Part shown: positions 1 to 7,447 of the stretch, one piece after another
Layout of the letters: each line of letters opens with the position of its first letter
Position numbering within the stretch: the first letter of the stretch is position 1
DNA from: HGM11416 sp034104345
GTDB lineage: Bacteria; Bacillota; Clostridia; Christensenellales; Borkfalkiaceae
Direction of reading: 5' to 3'
DNA length: 38,954 nucleotides
Assembly (NCBI GenBank): GCA_034104345.1
Contig: JAXEDY010000022.1
Coordinates: 1 to 38,954, forward strand
Notes under the pieces: generated by a model
Database searches by the model: none
What the model was told of the DNA's origin: nothing
The model's input: the letters and a program-made list of their open reading frames with translations, nothing else
Translations under genes and position numbers: made by a program

Positions 1-837
1 ATCGCTGCCATGTCGCTGATCAGCGTGTATATCGTCGCGCGGGTGAATTTAGGCGTAGACTTGTTCCGCACCGTAGGACAGTTGAAAACATTAAGTCAAC
101 CTGTAAACGAGCAGGAATCTTTCCCTGCGGCGTATCGAAGCCAAGATCTTGCCGATCTGAAATCGCAGACGGACAGTCAGTTGGGCGACGTCGTGCTTTA
201 CGAGGAAGGCAAAGGCTACGAGGGCTATACGGTCGATTTTACGGCGCTTGCATTGTCGGGCGCTACGGCAAAGCCCGTTTTCCTCTCCGAACAGCAGGCG
301 GGTGCTCTTGCCGAAATCGTATTTCATCAGCAGACGGGCGGAGTGCTGACGATAGCGGATAAAGAAATTTCCGTATGCGTTTTGCAAATTGCCTTTACCG
401 AAATCGACGCAGAAACTGGCAACGCCGACCTGAACGTGACGGTGAAACTGGATCTTACTCCGTTCAAGAACGATATGAAAGGTTTTCCTTTCAATCTGCT
501 CAAAGGATTCGTGCCGGATGCGTTGTATGTGACTTCCGTCGTCCGCATTGAAAAAGGAGAGGGGCTTGCCTATACCGTTACTCCTAAGTATCTTACGTTC
601 AACAACCTTTCGGGTGACGATACCTCGGATTTCTTCCATACGCTGGACGTCGTCTTAAAAATCGGCAGCGCGGAAGAGCTGAACGCGGAAATCGGAACAA
701 CCGCCGCAAACGCCCTCATCGGTACTGAGCAAAATCCCGGTTTTGTCTATGCGCTGAAAGAAACGGGCGGCTCGGGCAGTTTCGCATTCGTTTCGTTTGA
801 AAACGAAGGGAAACAAATAAACGCACTGGTGTTTTAA
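1..837 (+). CDS. unrecognised membrane-anchored or secreted protein, 5' end outside window
   Basis: I do not recognise this protein. The frame is open to the left edge, so the true start is probably outside the window; the first in-frame ATG is at 10. The visible N-terminus (SLISVYIVARVNLGVDLF) is hydrophobic and looks like the end of a membrane anchor or signal sequence. The remaining roughly 245 residues are polar and rich in beta-prone stretches with no cysteine pairs or catalytic motif that I can name, which suggests an extracytoplasmic domain. It ends at a TAA followed within 4 bases by a strong intrinsic terminator, so it is the last gene of its transcript. Function unknown. Confidence 0.65.
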   Translation: MAAMSLISVYIVARVNLGVDLFRTVGQLKTLSQPVNEQESFPAAYRSQDLADLKSQTDSQLGDVVLYEEGKGYEGYTVDFTALALSGATAKPVFLSEQQAGALAEIVFHQQTGGVLTIADKEISVCVLQIAFTEIDAETGNADLNVTVKLDLTPFKNDMKGFPFNLLKGFVPDALYVTSVVRIEKGEGLAYTVTPKYLTFNNLSGDDTSDFFHTLDVVLKIGSAEELNAEIGTTAANALIGTEQNPGFVYALKETGGSGSFAFVSFENEGKQINALVF

Positions 838-840
838 CAA

Positions 841-876
841 AAAAGAGCCGTCCTTCTCAAAATAGACGGCTCTTTT
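841..876 (+). terminator. intrinsic terminator after the left-edge gene
   Basis: A perfect 12-bp stem (841-852 with 865-876) starts with AAAA and ends with TTTT, with a 12-base loop. It lies 3 bases after the stop codon of the left-edge gene. The A/T-ended stem could act on both strands. Confidence 0.85.
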
Positions 877-923
877 CTATCCCGATATCTTGAAAAAGTA
901 TACATTTCGATCAGCCTTGAAGA

Positions 924-958
924 AAAGAAAAAAACGGTAGAGCAAATACCCTACCGTT
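924..958 (-). terminator. minus-strand intrinsic terminator
   Basis: Arms AACGGTAG (933-940) and CTACCGTT (951-958) pair perfectly around a 10-base loop. Read on the minus strand the stem is followed by an uninterrupted T-rich run (complement of 924-932). It would stop transcription arriving from the decayed mobile-element region; the gene it once served is no longer visible. Confidence 0.6.
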
Positions 959-1022
959 CTAAGAAAGTTGATTATACGAAATATGATGAAATCGTAGCAA
1001 AAATGAACGTTACCAAGGCGAA

Positions 1023-1546
1023 ACTTTGCCTTACGGCTATAAATTGGACGGACGAAAAGTTGTGGTTGATGAAATGCAAGGGAAAAGCGTGTTATTTATG
1101 TACGAATAATATTCCAAAGGCGTATTCGTAAAAGATATTATTCAAGCTCTTACCGAGAACGGGATCTTACATAAAGGCAAGCCGTTTTCCAAAAACTCGG
1201 TATATGGCATTTTGGCAAACGAGAAATATTCGGGGAGCTGCAAAAAGGGCGATGAAATCGCGAATAACATCTATCCGCAGTACCTACGGACTTATTTCAA
1301 ACCGTGCGCCAAAAGATAAACGCCAACAAATTCGGGAAGAGTTCGATAAAAACGGTATTCTTACTCAAATACAAAGTCAAATGCGGTTACTGTGGTGAGA
1401 GAGTCAACGCCGAAAGCGGTACAGCTAAGAACGGCACGAAAAAGTATTACTATAAATGCAACGGAAGAAAAACGCATAAAAACGATTGTAAGAAATCCGC
1501 TATTCGCAAAGAGGTTTTAGAAGAATTTGGTAAGGAGGTGCGGACA
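1023..1546 (+). pseudogene. decayed serine recombinase (recombinase plus zinc beta-ribbon domains)
   Basis: The remnant of a large serine recombinase (resolvase/invertase superfamily) is spread over two frames. Frame one, from about 1023, reads PYGYKLDGRK and, after an in-frame TAA near 1105, YSKGVFVKDIIQAL and NSVYGILANEKYSG, the typical recombinase-domain signature. Near position 1280 homology jumps to another frame, giving VPTDLFQTVRQKINANKFGK and then the zinc beta-ribbon (CGYCGERV, with further cysteines after YYYKCNGRKT and NDCKK). The catalytic N-terminal resolvase domain with its serine is absent. One nonsense change, one frameshift and loss of the N-terminus make this clearly non-functional. 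It marks a past integrative element. Confidence 0.85.
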
Positions 1547-1567
1547 AAAACCTGGACGAGGTATTCG

Positions 1568-1690
1568 TCAGGTCAGTCCTAAACTCCTTCTATATTCCAT
1601 TGGAGTCAGCCCATCAAGCGAGAGCTTGATGCGTTTTTCATGATACCAAATAAGATAATCGTTCAGTATCGCAAAAAATTCTTTGGTACA
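1568..1690 (-). pseudogene. IS3-family transposase (OrfB) C-terminal fragment
   Basis: The minus strand reads EFFAILNDYLIWYHEKRIK, then LSLDGLTPMEYR and a stop at 1568-1570. This is the characteristic end of the DDE integrase of IS3/IS150-type elements (WYxxxRIKxxLxGLTPxEYR). Only about 40 residues remain; the DDE catalytic core is missing, and no terminal inverted repeats are visible. It abuts the recombinase remnant, so two mobile elements have decayed in the same place. Confidence 0.8.
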
Positions 1691-1702
1691 CAACTGACGC
1701 TT

Positions 1703-1807
1703 GATGCTTTGCAAAGCATCGGTGAATAAAATGTCACAAATCCCGCAAGGGATTTATTTCGTTGAAAAAAGCACACATTGTCTTGGTAGACAAATGTGTG
1801 CTTTTTT
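1703..1807 (+). repeat. cluster of three hairpins, non-coding
   Basis: Three hairpins lie within about 105 bases. The first is a perfect 18-base palindrome GATGCTTTGCAAAGCATC (1703-1720). The second is AAATCCC-GCAA-GGGATTT (1738-1755), a stem closed by a GCAA tetraloop. The third is a long stem 1765-1782 with 1789-1807 (one bulged A) that begins AAAAAA and ends TTTTTT, i.e. an intrinsic terminator usable on either strand. A short open frame crosses them (1701-1892), but the palindromes dominate its sequence, so I treat the block as structured non-coding DNA or RNA, perhaps the edge of a mobile element. Confidence 0.6.
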
Positions 1808-1888
1808 CTGCGAAAGAGCGACTAAAAGGTGCGTAAAGTGGGGTAAGAACGACCAAAAGTACACCATTATGTTCGCTTTTCAAATCTG

Positions 1889-2671
1889 TTAAATGCGATT
1901 GATTCGTCCCATGGGTCTTCCTGCGCCTTGCGGACGGATTTCGAAGAATTGGTAGTCGCTTTCGAAAAGCATCTCATCGGTTTTGGAGAACTGTCTTACG
2001 CGATATGCATATACGCCATTCGCGAGACCGTTAATTGCTTTGAAAAGGAATCCTTCTTCTACTGTAAATTTTGCAATCATCTGCTCGGGTGTGCCGCCTG
2101 TTAAAGTGGGAGTATAGAATGTAACGCACATACCGTGATGGGGCGCATATGTTCCTTTTGCTATCCACAGCTCAATTTCGGTTTTTCCGCATTTAGGGCA
2201 ACAGGGTTGGAAATAAATATTCACCAAGTCCGCTCCTGTAGAGTGCTTGATTTGCGCGGCCTCGATATAAGTATTTCTTCTTATTTCTGCCTGCTTTTGA
2301 TAATACGCATCCTTGTCCGCTTCGGTATAGTTAACTGTAAAAACATAATCGTCTGCGAGGTTGTCCGAAAAAGTGAATTTCACTTTTTCAATGCGTTTCT
2401 CAAAATCCAACATTATAACGAAGTTGCCGGCTTTCTTTTCTGCAGCGTTCCACGCTCCGTTGCAGTAATATTCGCACGACGCAATGTTCGGATTCGATTT
2501 TACGACAAACTCATATGCTGTCGAGAAAATATCTTCTTCCTGTGTCAGTGCGTATGTATCGGTATCATAGTCGAAAGCTGCTGCTAATACCGCGCTGTTT
2601 TTTACAGATGAACAAGTGTAAAAAACCTTCACATCTTGGTTTTCTAATATAGCTCTTTGATATTTATTCAT
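1889..2671 (-). CDS. uncharacterised protein with one CxxC zinc-ribbon-like motif, partner of the XRE-HEPN gene
   Basis: I do not recognise this 260-residue protein. No signal peptide or membrane segment is visible. Residues near the middle read FQPCCPKCGKTEIEL, a single C-x2-C knuckle, and the flanks are rich in aromatic residues and alternating beta-type patterns. I chose ATG at 2671 because GAGGTG lies 6 bases upstream; the GTG at 2680 is part of that ribosome site. The ribosome site overlaps the end of the XRE-HEPN gene, whose stop lies at 2682-2684, so translation of the two is probably coupled. The tight arrangement suggests a functional pair, but nothing shows what this protein does. 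Confidence 0.75.
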   Translation of the reverse strand: MNKYQRAILENQDVKVFYTCSSVKNSAVLAAAFDYDTDTYALTQEEDIFSTAYEFVVKSNPNIASCEYYCNGAWNAAEKKAGNFVIMLDFEKRIEKVKFTFSDNLADDYVFTVNYTEADKDAYYQKQAEIRRNTYIEAAQIKHSTGADLVNIYFQPCCPKCGKTEIELWIAKGTYAPHHGMCVTFYTPTLTGGTPEQMIAKFTVEEGFLFKAINGLANGVYAYRVRQFSKTDEMLFESDYQFFEIRPQGAGRPMGRINRI

Positions 2672-2681
2672 ATTGCGCACC

Positions 2682-4469
2682 TCATCTCATTTTGCATATA
2701 TACTCGATGCAGTATTTCAATTCTTCTATTGACATCGTTTCGTTGGTTTTTTCCGAATGTACGATGTCGTTTCTGCACTTGCGGAGCTTATGCAAATATT
2801 TTACAAAGCCTGCTTCAACATCGTAACCCCAGCCGTCATCCTCGGTACCGTATTTAGAACAGTACTGGTTGATCATTTCGGAGAAATCACCTTCAAGATG
2901 ATACTTTCCGCGCAAAACAGCTTCTAGTCTAACGCAAAGTTTAATGATGACAATTTCGAAATTACCCTTTGCAAGTTCGTTTTTAAAATATGCCTCATCC
3001 AAATCGTCTGTCACCCGCTCCATGTCGAGCTGGAGTGCGCAATCGTCGATGATTTGTTTTTTGCAAGCCAAGATAAATGCCATCTTGGAAGCGTGGTCTT
3101 TACCCGCTCTTGTCCTGTCTCGAAGTACCATATGGTTGCTGTTACTTTTTGCACCGTCGGGATATGTAATGTCACCAATATATTCGAACAAGGAATTCAG
3201 AAACTTTTTGCTCGATTCGACATCTCTGGCAAGCACGCACTTTGCAAGCGTTTTGTATCCATTATCCACGGCATACTCAAATAAACTACGCCAATTGCTT
3301 TCTGCGAGATAATCGTGCGCGGTTTCTATGAAAGAACACCTTAACTCGTATGTTGTTACGGGATATGTTTCAAGTGCCTTTTTAATGAGTTTATAGTCTT
3401 TGGTGGCAAGAATCTCGTCTATGCATAATACGCCGCTGTGTAATGCGGGCTGTACGCTTAACTCGTCTGCGCCGATGTTGCCGTCTTTGCGGAGTTTTGC
3501 CACTCTTATTTCATCCGCATTAGCGACATATCTGCTCTCTGAAACAATAGGCAACGGAACGGAGTTAATCTTATTAAACTTTTCTACGATTTCAATATCA
3601 CCATTGCTTAAAGCCAATTCGAATGTTCTTTTTGCAACTATGATTATGCCGAACATGTCTTCGCTATATTCGCTACCCAAATTTACTTCACGGTGGCGAT
3701 GAACATTATCACCCTTGTGCTGCTGGGAAGCCCATTCATTTGTTTCCATTGCGACCGTAAGCAGTTTCTCCAATTTTGCGGTGTTTCCTGTCTCATAGCA
3801 CATATGAATCAAGTGAGGAATTACCCAATACCATACATTCTTGCTGCTCTTTTTGTATTTCGGCTCCTCGTTAATCGGTGCTATAAGATAATCGAAAGTG
3901 GATTCCAAAACTCTGGGATCGTCTACGATAAGATGCAAAATCGCGTCTGTGATTATCGGCATCGATGTTCTTAAATGCTGCGGCACACTATTTCTATCAG
4001 CTTCGTGTGCAAGTTTCTTCACCTTAAGCGAATCAAGACGTTCGATGTTATTGGCGATCAAAGCCATCCTTATATCATCCGCGTGCGTGAAATGCAAATT
4101 CTTACATGCGTTGTAAACTCTCACACTTTCGTATTGCAATACATAATCGGCAAGCGTCTTTCCGTTCTCGTCTTTTGAATGGATGTTAATGCCGCTCAAC
4201 ATGGAAACATCGTCATTTTTTGCACACATTTCCATTTTTGACATTAATATCACTTCTTTTTCGGGCGCCTTTCCCGTCATGAGAAAATCAATACTAACCC
4301 CAAAAAGACTCGCAAGAACGGGGAAAAATTCAACACTGGGAAATGCGTCATCCTTCTCCCATTTGCTTACTGCTTTATCACTGACCTGCAGCTTTTCTGC
4401 AAGCTCTACCTGCGTCCAACCTTTGTCTTTTCTAAGTTCCGCGATTGTTTTGCCAATACTATGCGCCAT
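2682..4469 (-). CDS. XRE-family DNA-binding protein fused to a C-terminal HEPN-like domain
   Basis: The 595-residue protein opens with a clear XRE/Cro helix-turn-helix (residues about 5-62; WTQVELAEKLQVSDKAVSKW). A long helical middle region (about 80-490) has repeated short helices but no motif that I can name. The last 90 residues look like a HEPN domain: an amphipathic helix KLCVRLEAVLRGKY followed by KLRKCRNDIVHSE, giving the canonical R566-N567-x3-H571 motif of HEPN ribonucleases. HEPN proteins often act in toxin-antitoxin and antiphage systems, but some only bind. The start ATG has AGGAGG 6 bases upstream. It is the first gene of an operon with the gene at 1889-2671, behind a consensus promoter with a palindromic operator. 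Self-regulation through the N-terminal domain is inferred. Confidence 0.8.
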   Translation of the reverse strand: MAHSIGKTIAELRKDKGWTQVELAEKLQVSDKAVSKWEKDDAFPSVEFFPVLASLFGVSIDFLMTGKAPEKEVILMSKMEMCAKNDDVSMLSGINIHSKDENGKTLADYVLQYESVRVYNACKNLHFTHADDIRMALIANNIERLDSLKVKKLAHEADRNSVPQHLRTSMPIITDAILHLIVDDPRVLESTFDYLIAPINEEPKYKKSSKNVWYWVIPHLIHMCYETGNTAKLEKLLTVAMETNEWASQQHKGDNVHRHREVNLGSEYSEDMFGIIIVAKRTFELALSNGDIEIVEKFNKINSVPLPIVSESRYVANADEIRVAKLRKDGNIGADELSVQPALHSGVLCIDEILATKDYKLIKKALETYPVTTYELRCSFIETAHDYLAESNWRSLFEYAVDNGYKTLAKCVLARDVESSKKFLNSLFEYIGDITYPDGAKSNSNHMVLRDRTRAGKDHASKMAFILACKKQIIDDCALQLDMERVTDDLDEAYFKNELAKGNFEIVIIKLCVRLEAVLRGKYHLEGDFSEMINQYCSKYGTEDDGWGYDVEAGFVKYLHKLRKCRNDIVHSEKTNETMSIEELKYCIEYICKMR

Positions 4470-4517
4470 AGTAAACCTCCTGTTTTTCGTTGATATGATT
4501 CTATCACAAGTTCGAAA

Positions 4518-4535
4518 AAATGTAAACCTACATTT
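4518..4535. repeat. inverted repeat in the XRE-HEPN leader
   Basis: AAATGTA-AACC-TACATTT has perfect 7-bp arms. It lies within the untranslated leader about 50 bases before the start codon. It could be a second operator or a leader hairpin; its sequence differs from the palindrome at the promoter. Confidence 0.45.
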
Positions 4536-4576
4536 CGTTGAGACACTTTTTTGTGTTCTCCCGCAGCTATGCCGAC

Positions 4577-4597
4577 AATTCTACTTCTGGTAGAATT
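4577..4597. promoter_or_regulatory. palindromic operator overlapping the XRE-HEPN promoter
   Basis: AATTCTAC-TTCTG-GTAGAATT has perfect 8-bp arms and a 5-base spacer. It overlaps half of the -10 hexamer and covers the expected transcription start. This position and symmetry fit a repressor site, most simply for the XRE domain encoded immediately downstream. Binding is inferred. Confidence 0.65.
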
Positions 4598-4623
4598 ATA
4601 ACATATTTTGTATTATTTGTCAA
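4595..4623 (-). promoter_or_regulatory. consensus sigma-A promoter for the XRE-HEPN operon
   Basis: On the minus strand TTGACA (complement of 4618-4623) is followed by 17 bases and TATAAT (complement of 4595-4600). Both hexamers match consensus exactly. The leader to the ATG at 4469 is about 118 bases. Such a strong promoter usually needs a repressor, in agreement with the overlapping operator. Confidence 0.8.
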
Positions 4624-4679
4624 TAAAAGCTGCTTTTTGACGATATTTTCTGTAATCTTATGGTAATTATTTCGTTGCT

Positions 4680-5357
4680 TTATGCTTGCCGTTCCGCAAC
4701 GAGGACAATTTTGTTCCTCTTAAACACAAAAAACGCCCTCGATGATGGTTTTATCCACCGCCGAGGGCTTTGTTTATGCTGCTTCGTATTCTTTTGTGAT
4801 GGCTGCGCCACACTTGAACTGTAATGGTGGCCGTCTCTGCGGTATACCTTTTCGCCGTTCTCGTTGATATCGTAGTAGAGAAAAATGACCTTTTTCTGCT
4901 GCTCGATAGCTTCTTCAAGGAATGCTACATTATAATAAATTGACTCGTTGCTGTGCTTGCGTGTGTTGAAACACACCATGTTGCTCTTGAGTATAGCTGC
5001 TTGATTACTGCCGCCGAGCGCTGCAATTTTGCCTGTTAGTTCGGCCGTCTTTTTATCTGTAATAAAACTTGCTGCCTGCACCGCGTCAATAAGCACCTTC
5101 AGTTCTGGTACGCTAAAAGCGCGATCCATCACATAGTATCCTTTTTCATGTCCGACCAGTCGCCCCATGACTTCATATCCGTAATCATTGGGGGTATTCA
5201 CGCAGCGTGACAAAGTTCTTCTGTCGCAGGGAATACCTTGCTCGACGAGTCGCTTGCAGACGGTTGTCGCCAGCATCGGATGATTCTCGTCTGTCTCTTG
5301 ACGAAGCAATTCATATAGTTTCAGTATTCTTATAACGGAACTGGTTTCAGCAGCCAT
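4680..5357 (-). pseudogene. WYL-domain transcriptional regulator, truncated and fused to foreign 3' sequence
   Basis: Residues 1-80 form a winged helix of the YafY/WYL type (SSVIRILKLYELLRQET; CDRRTLSRCV). The WYL domain begins (AFLEEAIEQQKKVIFLYYD, then VYRRDGHHY), but homology stops there at about residue 175, whereas family members normally run to about 300. What follows is low-complexity and passes through an intrinsic terminator. In a neighbouring frame the same DNA encodes LQFKCGAAITKEYEAA and a stop directly before that terminator, so the 3' end of another gene appears to have been joined to the WYL gene by deletion. ATG at 5357 has GGGAG upstream. A residual DNA-binding product is possible, but ligand sensing should be lost. 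Confidence 0.7.
4728..4768 (-). terminator. intrinsic terminator inside the WYL-derived frame
   Basis: GCCCTCG (4735-4741) pairs with CGAGGGC (4762-4768), with additional inner pairing. On the minus strand the stem is followed by TTTTTT (complement of 4728-4733). It probably belonged to the gene whose last 16 codons precede it. Confidence 0.75.
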
Positions 5358-5396
5358 GTGTTTTTCTCCCGAAAAAGAATGTAGTTATACAGAATA

Positions 5397-5425
5397 AGTA
5401 TAGCATAATTCGCGCATTTTGTAAA
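5397..5425 (-). promoter_or_regulatory. promoter of the truncated WYL regulator
   Basis: TTTACA (complement of 5420-5425), 17 bases, TATACT (complement of 5397-5402) on the minus strand, about 40 bases before the ATG at 5357. Confidence 0.6.
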
Positions 5426-5679
5426 GGGGCAACGGGGGCAAAATTGTCCTTGTGTTATAAACTTTGCAATTATTTTGGTTCAAATCTCTCACGACGCAAT
5501 GTTTTTGTTGTTCGTTATTTGAGCAAAGAACGACAAAAAGTAATGTGCTTTTTTGCGCTGCTGCGGGCATAAAAATAACGCTGCGGCAGTCCCGACGACC
5601 GCTGCAGCATGTGATTTTGCGTATTTTTTCTTGAATTTACTGTATTTTGCCCGAAAATGTGCTGAAAATATGAAAAAAG
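5426..5679. other. intergenic stretch without a recognised gene
   Basis: Between the WYL promoter and the tRNA-Gln terminator I see no convincing coding sequence. It holds an imperfect inverted repeat (5502-5516 with 5525-5539, 14 of 15 pairs counting one G-T) that lacks a following T run on either strand, and a GC-rich patch near 5575-5612 with several GCTGC/GCAGC words. Confidence 0.5.
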
Positions 5680-5708
5680 CGAACTTTCATCCGGTAGACA
5701 AAAGTTCG
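5680..5708 (-). terminator. intrinsic terminator of tRNA-Gln
   Basis: CGAACTTT (5680-5687) pairs with AAAGTTCG (5701-5708). On the minus strand the stem is followed by CTTTTTTC. It starts 9 bases beyond the encoded CCA of the tRNA gene. Confidence 0.8.
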
Positions 5709-5716
5709 TTTTTATT

Positions 5717-5791
5717 TGGCTGGGGTGGAGAGATTTGAACTCCCGGATGACGGAGTCAGAGTCCGTAGCCTTACCGCTTGGCGACACCCCA
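5717..5791 (-). tRNA. tRNA-Gln (CTG)
   Basis: The minus strand folds as a complete cloverleaf. The acceptor TGGGGTG pairs with CACCCCA, followed by discriminator G and an encoded CCA (complement of 5717-5719). The anticodon stem ACGGA/TCCGT closes the loop CTCTGAC, so the anticodon is CTG, reading CAG. The T arm contains GTTCAAATC. The 3' end faces the accessory region to the left. Confidence 0.93.
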
Positions 5792-5809
5792 TCGCTTTCA
5801 AACGTTGCT

Positions 5810-5838
5810 ATTTTACCAAATTTTTAGTTTTTTTACAA
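5810..5838 (-). promoter_or_regulatory. promoter of tRNA-Gln
   Basis: TTGTAA (complement of 5833-5838), 17 bases, TAAAAT (complement of 5810-5815), with the -10 hexamer 18 bases before the first base of the tRNA. Confidence 0.6.
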
Positions 5839-5970
5839 GCGTTTTTATGCCTTTTTCGATTTTTATCGTTAAATTTAAAAAAATATTTTTTTATCGTTGC
5901 GAACATTCGCCGTTATAAGCGCATTATAAACGAAAATCGGGTAAAATTAGATATTATTCATTTTAAATAA

Positions 5971-5999
5971 TTGTGTTTTTATTCGTAATGTGCTAATAT
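5971..5999 (+). promoter_or_regulatory. possible promoter of tldD-pmbA
   Basis: TTGTGT (5971-5976), 17 bases, TAATAT (5994-5999), about 100 bases before the tldD start. The rest of the 306-base gap between tRNA-Gln and tldD is AT-rich with no other feature I can name. Confidence 0.4.
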
Positions 6000-6097
6000 A
6001 TATACAAATAAAATCGCCGTGAAAGTCTTAAACCGCCGCTTTTTTAACGAAAAAAACAAGCGGGTGGCAAGGCAAACCCGGCAAAGGGAGACGAAAA

Positions 6098-7435
6098 TTG
6101 TATAAATTTCACGAAGGTTATTATGCGGACGTCCGCATAGAAGACCGATTTAACACGATTATACGTTTTACCGACGGAAAAATGGACGAAAAAAAGGAGC
6201 GCAGCGAAAAGCGTGCGTTCGTTCGCGTGTTCGACGGCAAAATGTGGTATTATTCGTCGACGACCGACGTAAGTAAGGTTCAGGATAAAATCGACGAACT
6301 TTGCGAAAAGGCGAAATATAACGCGAAAATCGATTCGAATAAGATAGTTAAAAAATTCGAAGTGAACAGCGACGTAAAAATGCAATTTTGTGCCGATTGC
6401 GTTAAAAATATCGACATAAGCGAAAAAATCGCGCTTATTAAAAGTTATCTGCCCGAACTCACGTTCTCGAAAGCGGCTTCGATGCCCACCGCCGTTTATC
6501 TCGACCGTTACAGCGTGTTCGAATTTTATTCCTCGAAGGGCGCGTATATAAAATACGATTATCAGACCGCGGGTTTAAGGCTCGGCGTTACTCTTTCGGA
6601 CGGCGAAAAGCGTTTTTCGGCTAACTTCCAGCGCGGCGACGTTAAGTTTTCGGCGCTTAAAGGGCTTAAACGCAAAATTCACGACAGCGTTAAAGAACAA
6701 ATCGACTTTATGGAAAATTCGGTCGGCGTAACGGCCGGCGAATATCCCGTAATTTTGTCGCCCGAAGCGGCGGGCGTGTTTGCACACGAATCGTTCGGTC
6801 ATAAATCCGAAGCCGATTTTATGCTTGCCGACGAAGGAATCAAACGCGAATGGACTATCGGAAAACAAGTCGGCTCGCCCATTCTGTCTATTGTTGACAG
6901 CGGCAAAATTTTAGGTTGCGGCTATTGTCCGTACGACGACGAAGGCACGCATGCGCGTAAAAACTACGTTATTAAAAAGGGTATTTTAACGGGCAGACTT
7001 CACAGCGCGCCCACCGCTTGCGCTTTAAAAGAAAAACTTACGGGCAACGCGCGCGCCATCAACTGCACGTTCGAACCCATCGTGCGAATGACGACCACTT
7101 ACATCGAAAAGGGCGATTTATCGCTTAAAGAATTGTTTGCGGGCGTTAAACACGGCTATTATATAAAAACCATAAAGCACGGCTCGGGCATGAGCAAATT
7201 TACCATTGCGCCGCATCTTGCTTACGAAATCGAAAACGGCGAAATCACGCGTCCCGTGCAGATAAGCGTTATAACGGGCGACGTTTTCACCACGCTCGGT
7301 CTTATCGACGGGCTTTCGGATAAAGTGGAACTTTTAAGTTTCGTAACCGGCGGCTGCGGAAAAATGGAACAACAGGGTTTGCCCGTAGGATTCGGCGGCC
7401 CGCACGTTCGTATTTCTAAAATCTTCTTGCAATAA
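6098..7435 (+). CDS. tldD: TldD family zinc metallopeptidase
   Basis: This 445-residue protein is the TldD subunit of the TldD-TldE (PmbA) cytoplasmic protease complex, known for degrading unfolded peptides and maturing some ribosomal peptides and CcdA. The zinc-binding H230-E-SFG-H235 motif (VFAHESFGHKSEAD) is present, and a late cysteine in GGCGKMEQQGLPVG fits the third metal ligand. The start is TTG at 6098 with AAAGGGAG 7 bases upstream; no ATG lies nearby in frame. Its partner follows 12 bases after the stop, so both are made from one message. No biosynthetic peptide cluster is visible here, so a general proteolytic role is more likely than dedicated toxin maturation. Confidence 0.93.
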   Translation: MYKFHEGYYADVRIEDRFNTIIRFTDGKMDEKKERSEKRAFVRVFDGKMWYYSSTTDVSKVQDKIDELCEKAKYNAKIDSNKIVKKFEVNSDVKMQFCADCVKNIDISEKIALIKSYLPELTFSKAASMPTAVYLDRYSVFEFYSSKGAYIKYDYQTAGLRLGVTLSDGEKRFSANFQRGDVKFSALKGLKRKIHDSVKEQIDFMENSVGVTAGEYPVILSPEAAGVFAHESFGHKSEADFMLADEGIKREWTIGKQVGSPILSIVDSGKILGCGYCPYDDEGTHARKNYVIKKGILTGRLHSAPTACALKEKLTGNARAINCTFEPIVRMTTTYIEKGDLSLKELFAGVKHGYYIKTIKHGSGMSKFTIAPHLAYEIENGEITRPVQISVITGDVFTTLGLIDGLSDKVELLSFVTGGCGKMEQQGLPVGFGGPHVRISKIFLQ

Positions 7436-7447
7436 GGGGGCTTAATT

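Noticed and set aside
91..639. 182-residue minus frame inside the left-edge gene
   Set aside because: Antisense shadow; composition is arginine/phenylalanine-rich and no ribosome site precedes it.
1701..1892. 63-codon + frame after the IS3 fragment
   Set aside because: It is made mostly of the three hairpins and a terminator and lacks a ribosome site.
877..1900. Direct repeat of the tRNA-Gln 3' end marking an attachment site
   Set aside because: No match to the tRNA 3' sequence was found on the left side of the accessory region.
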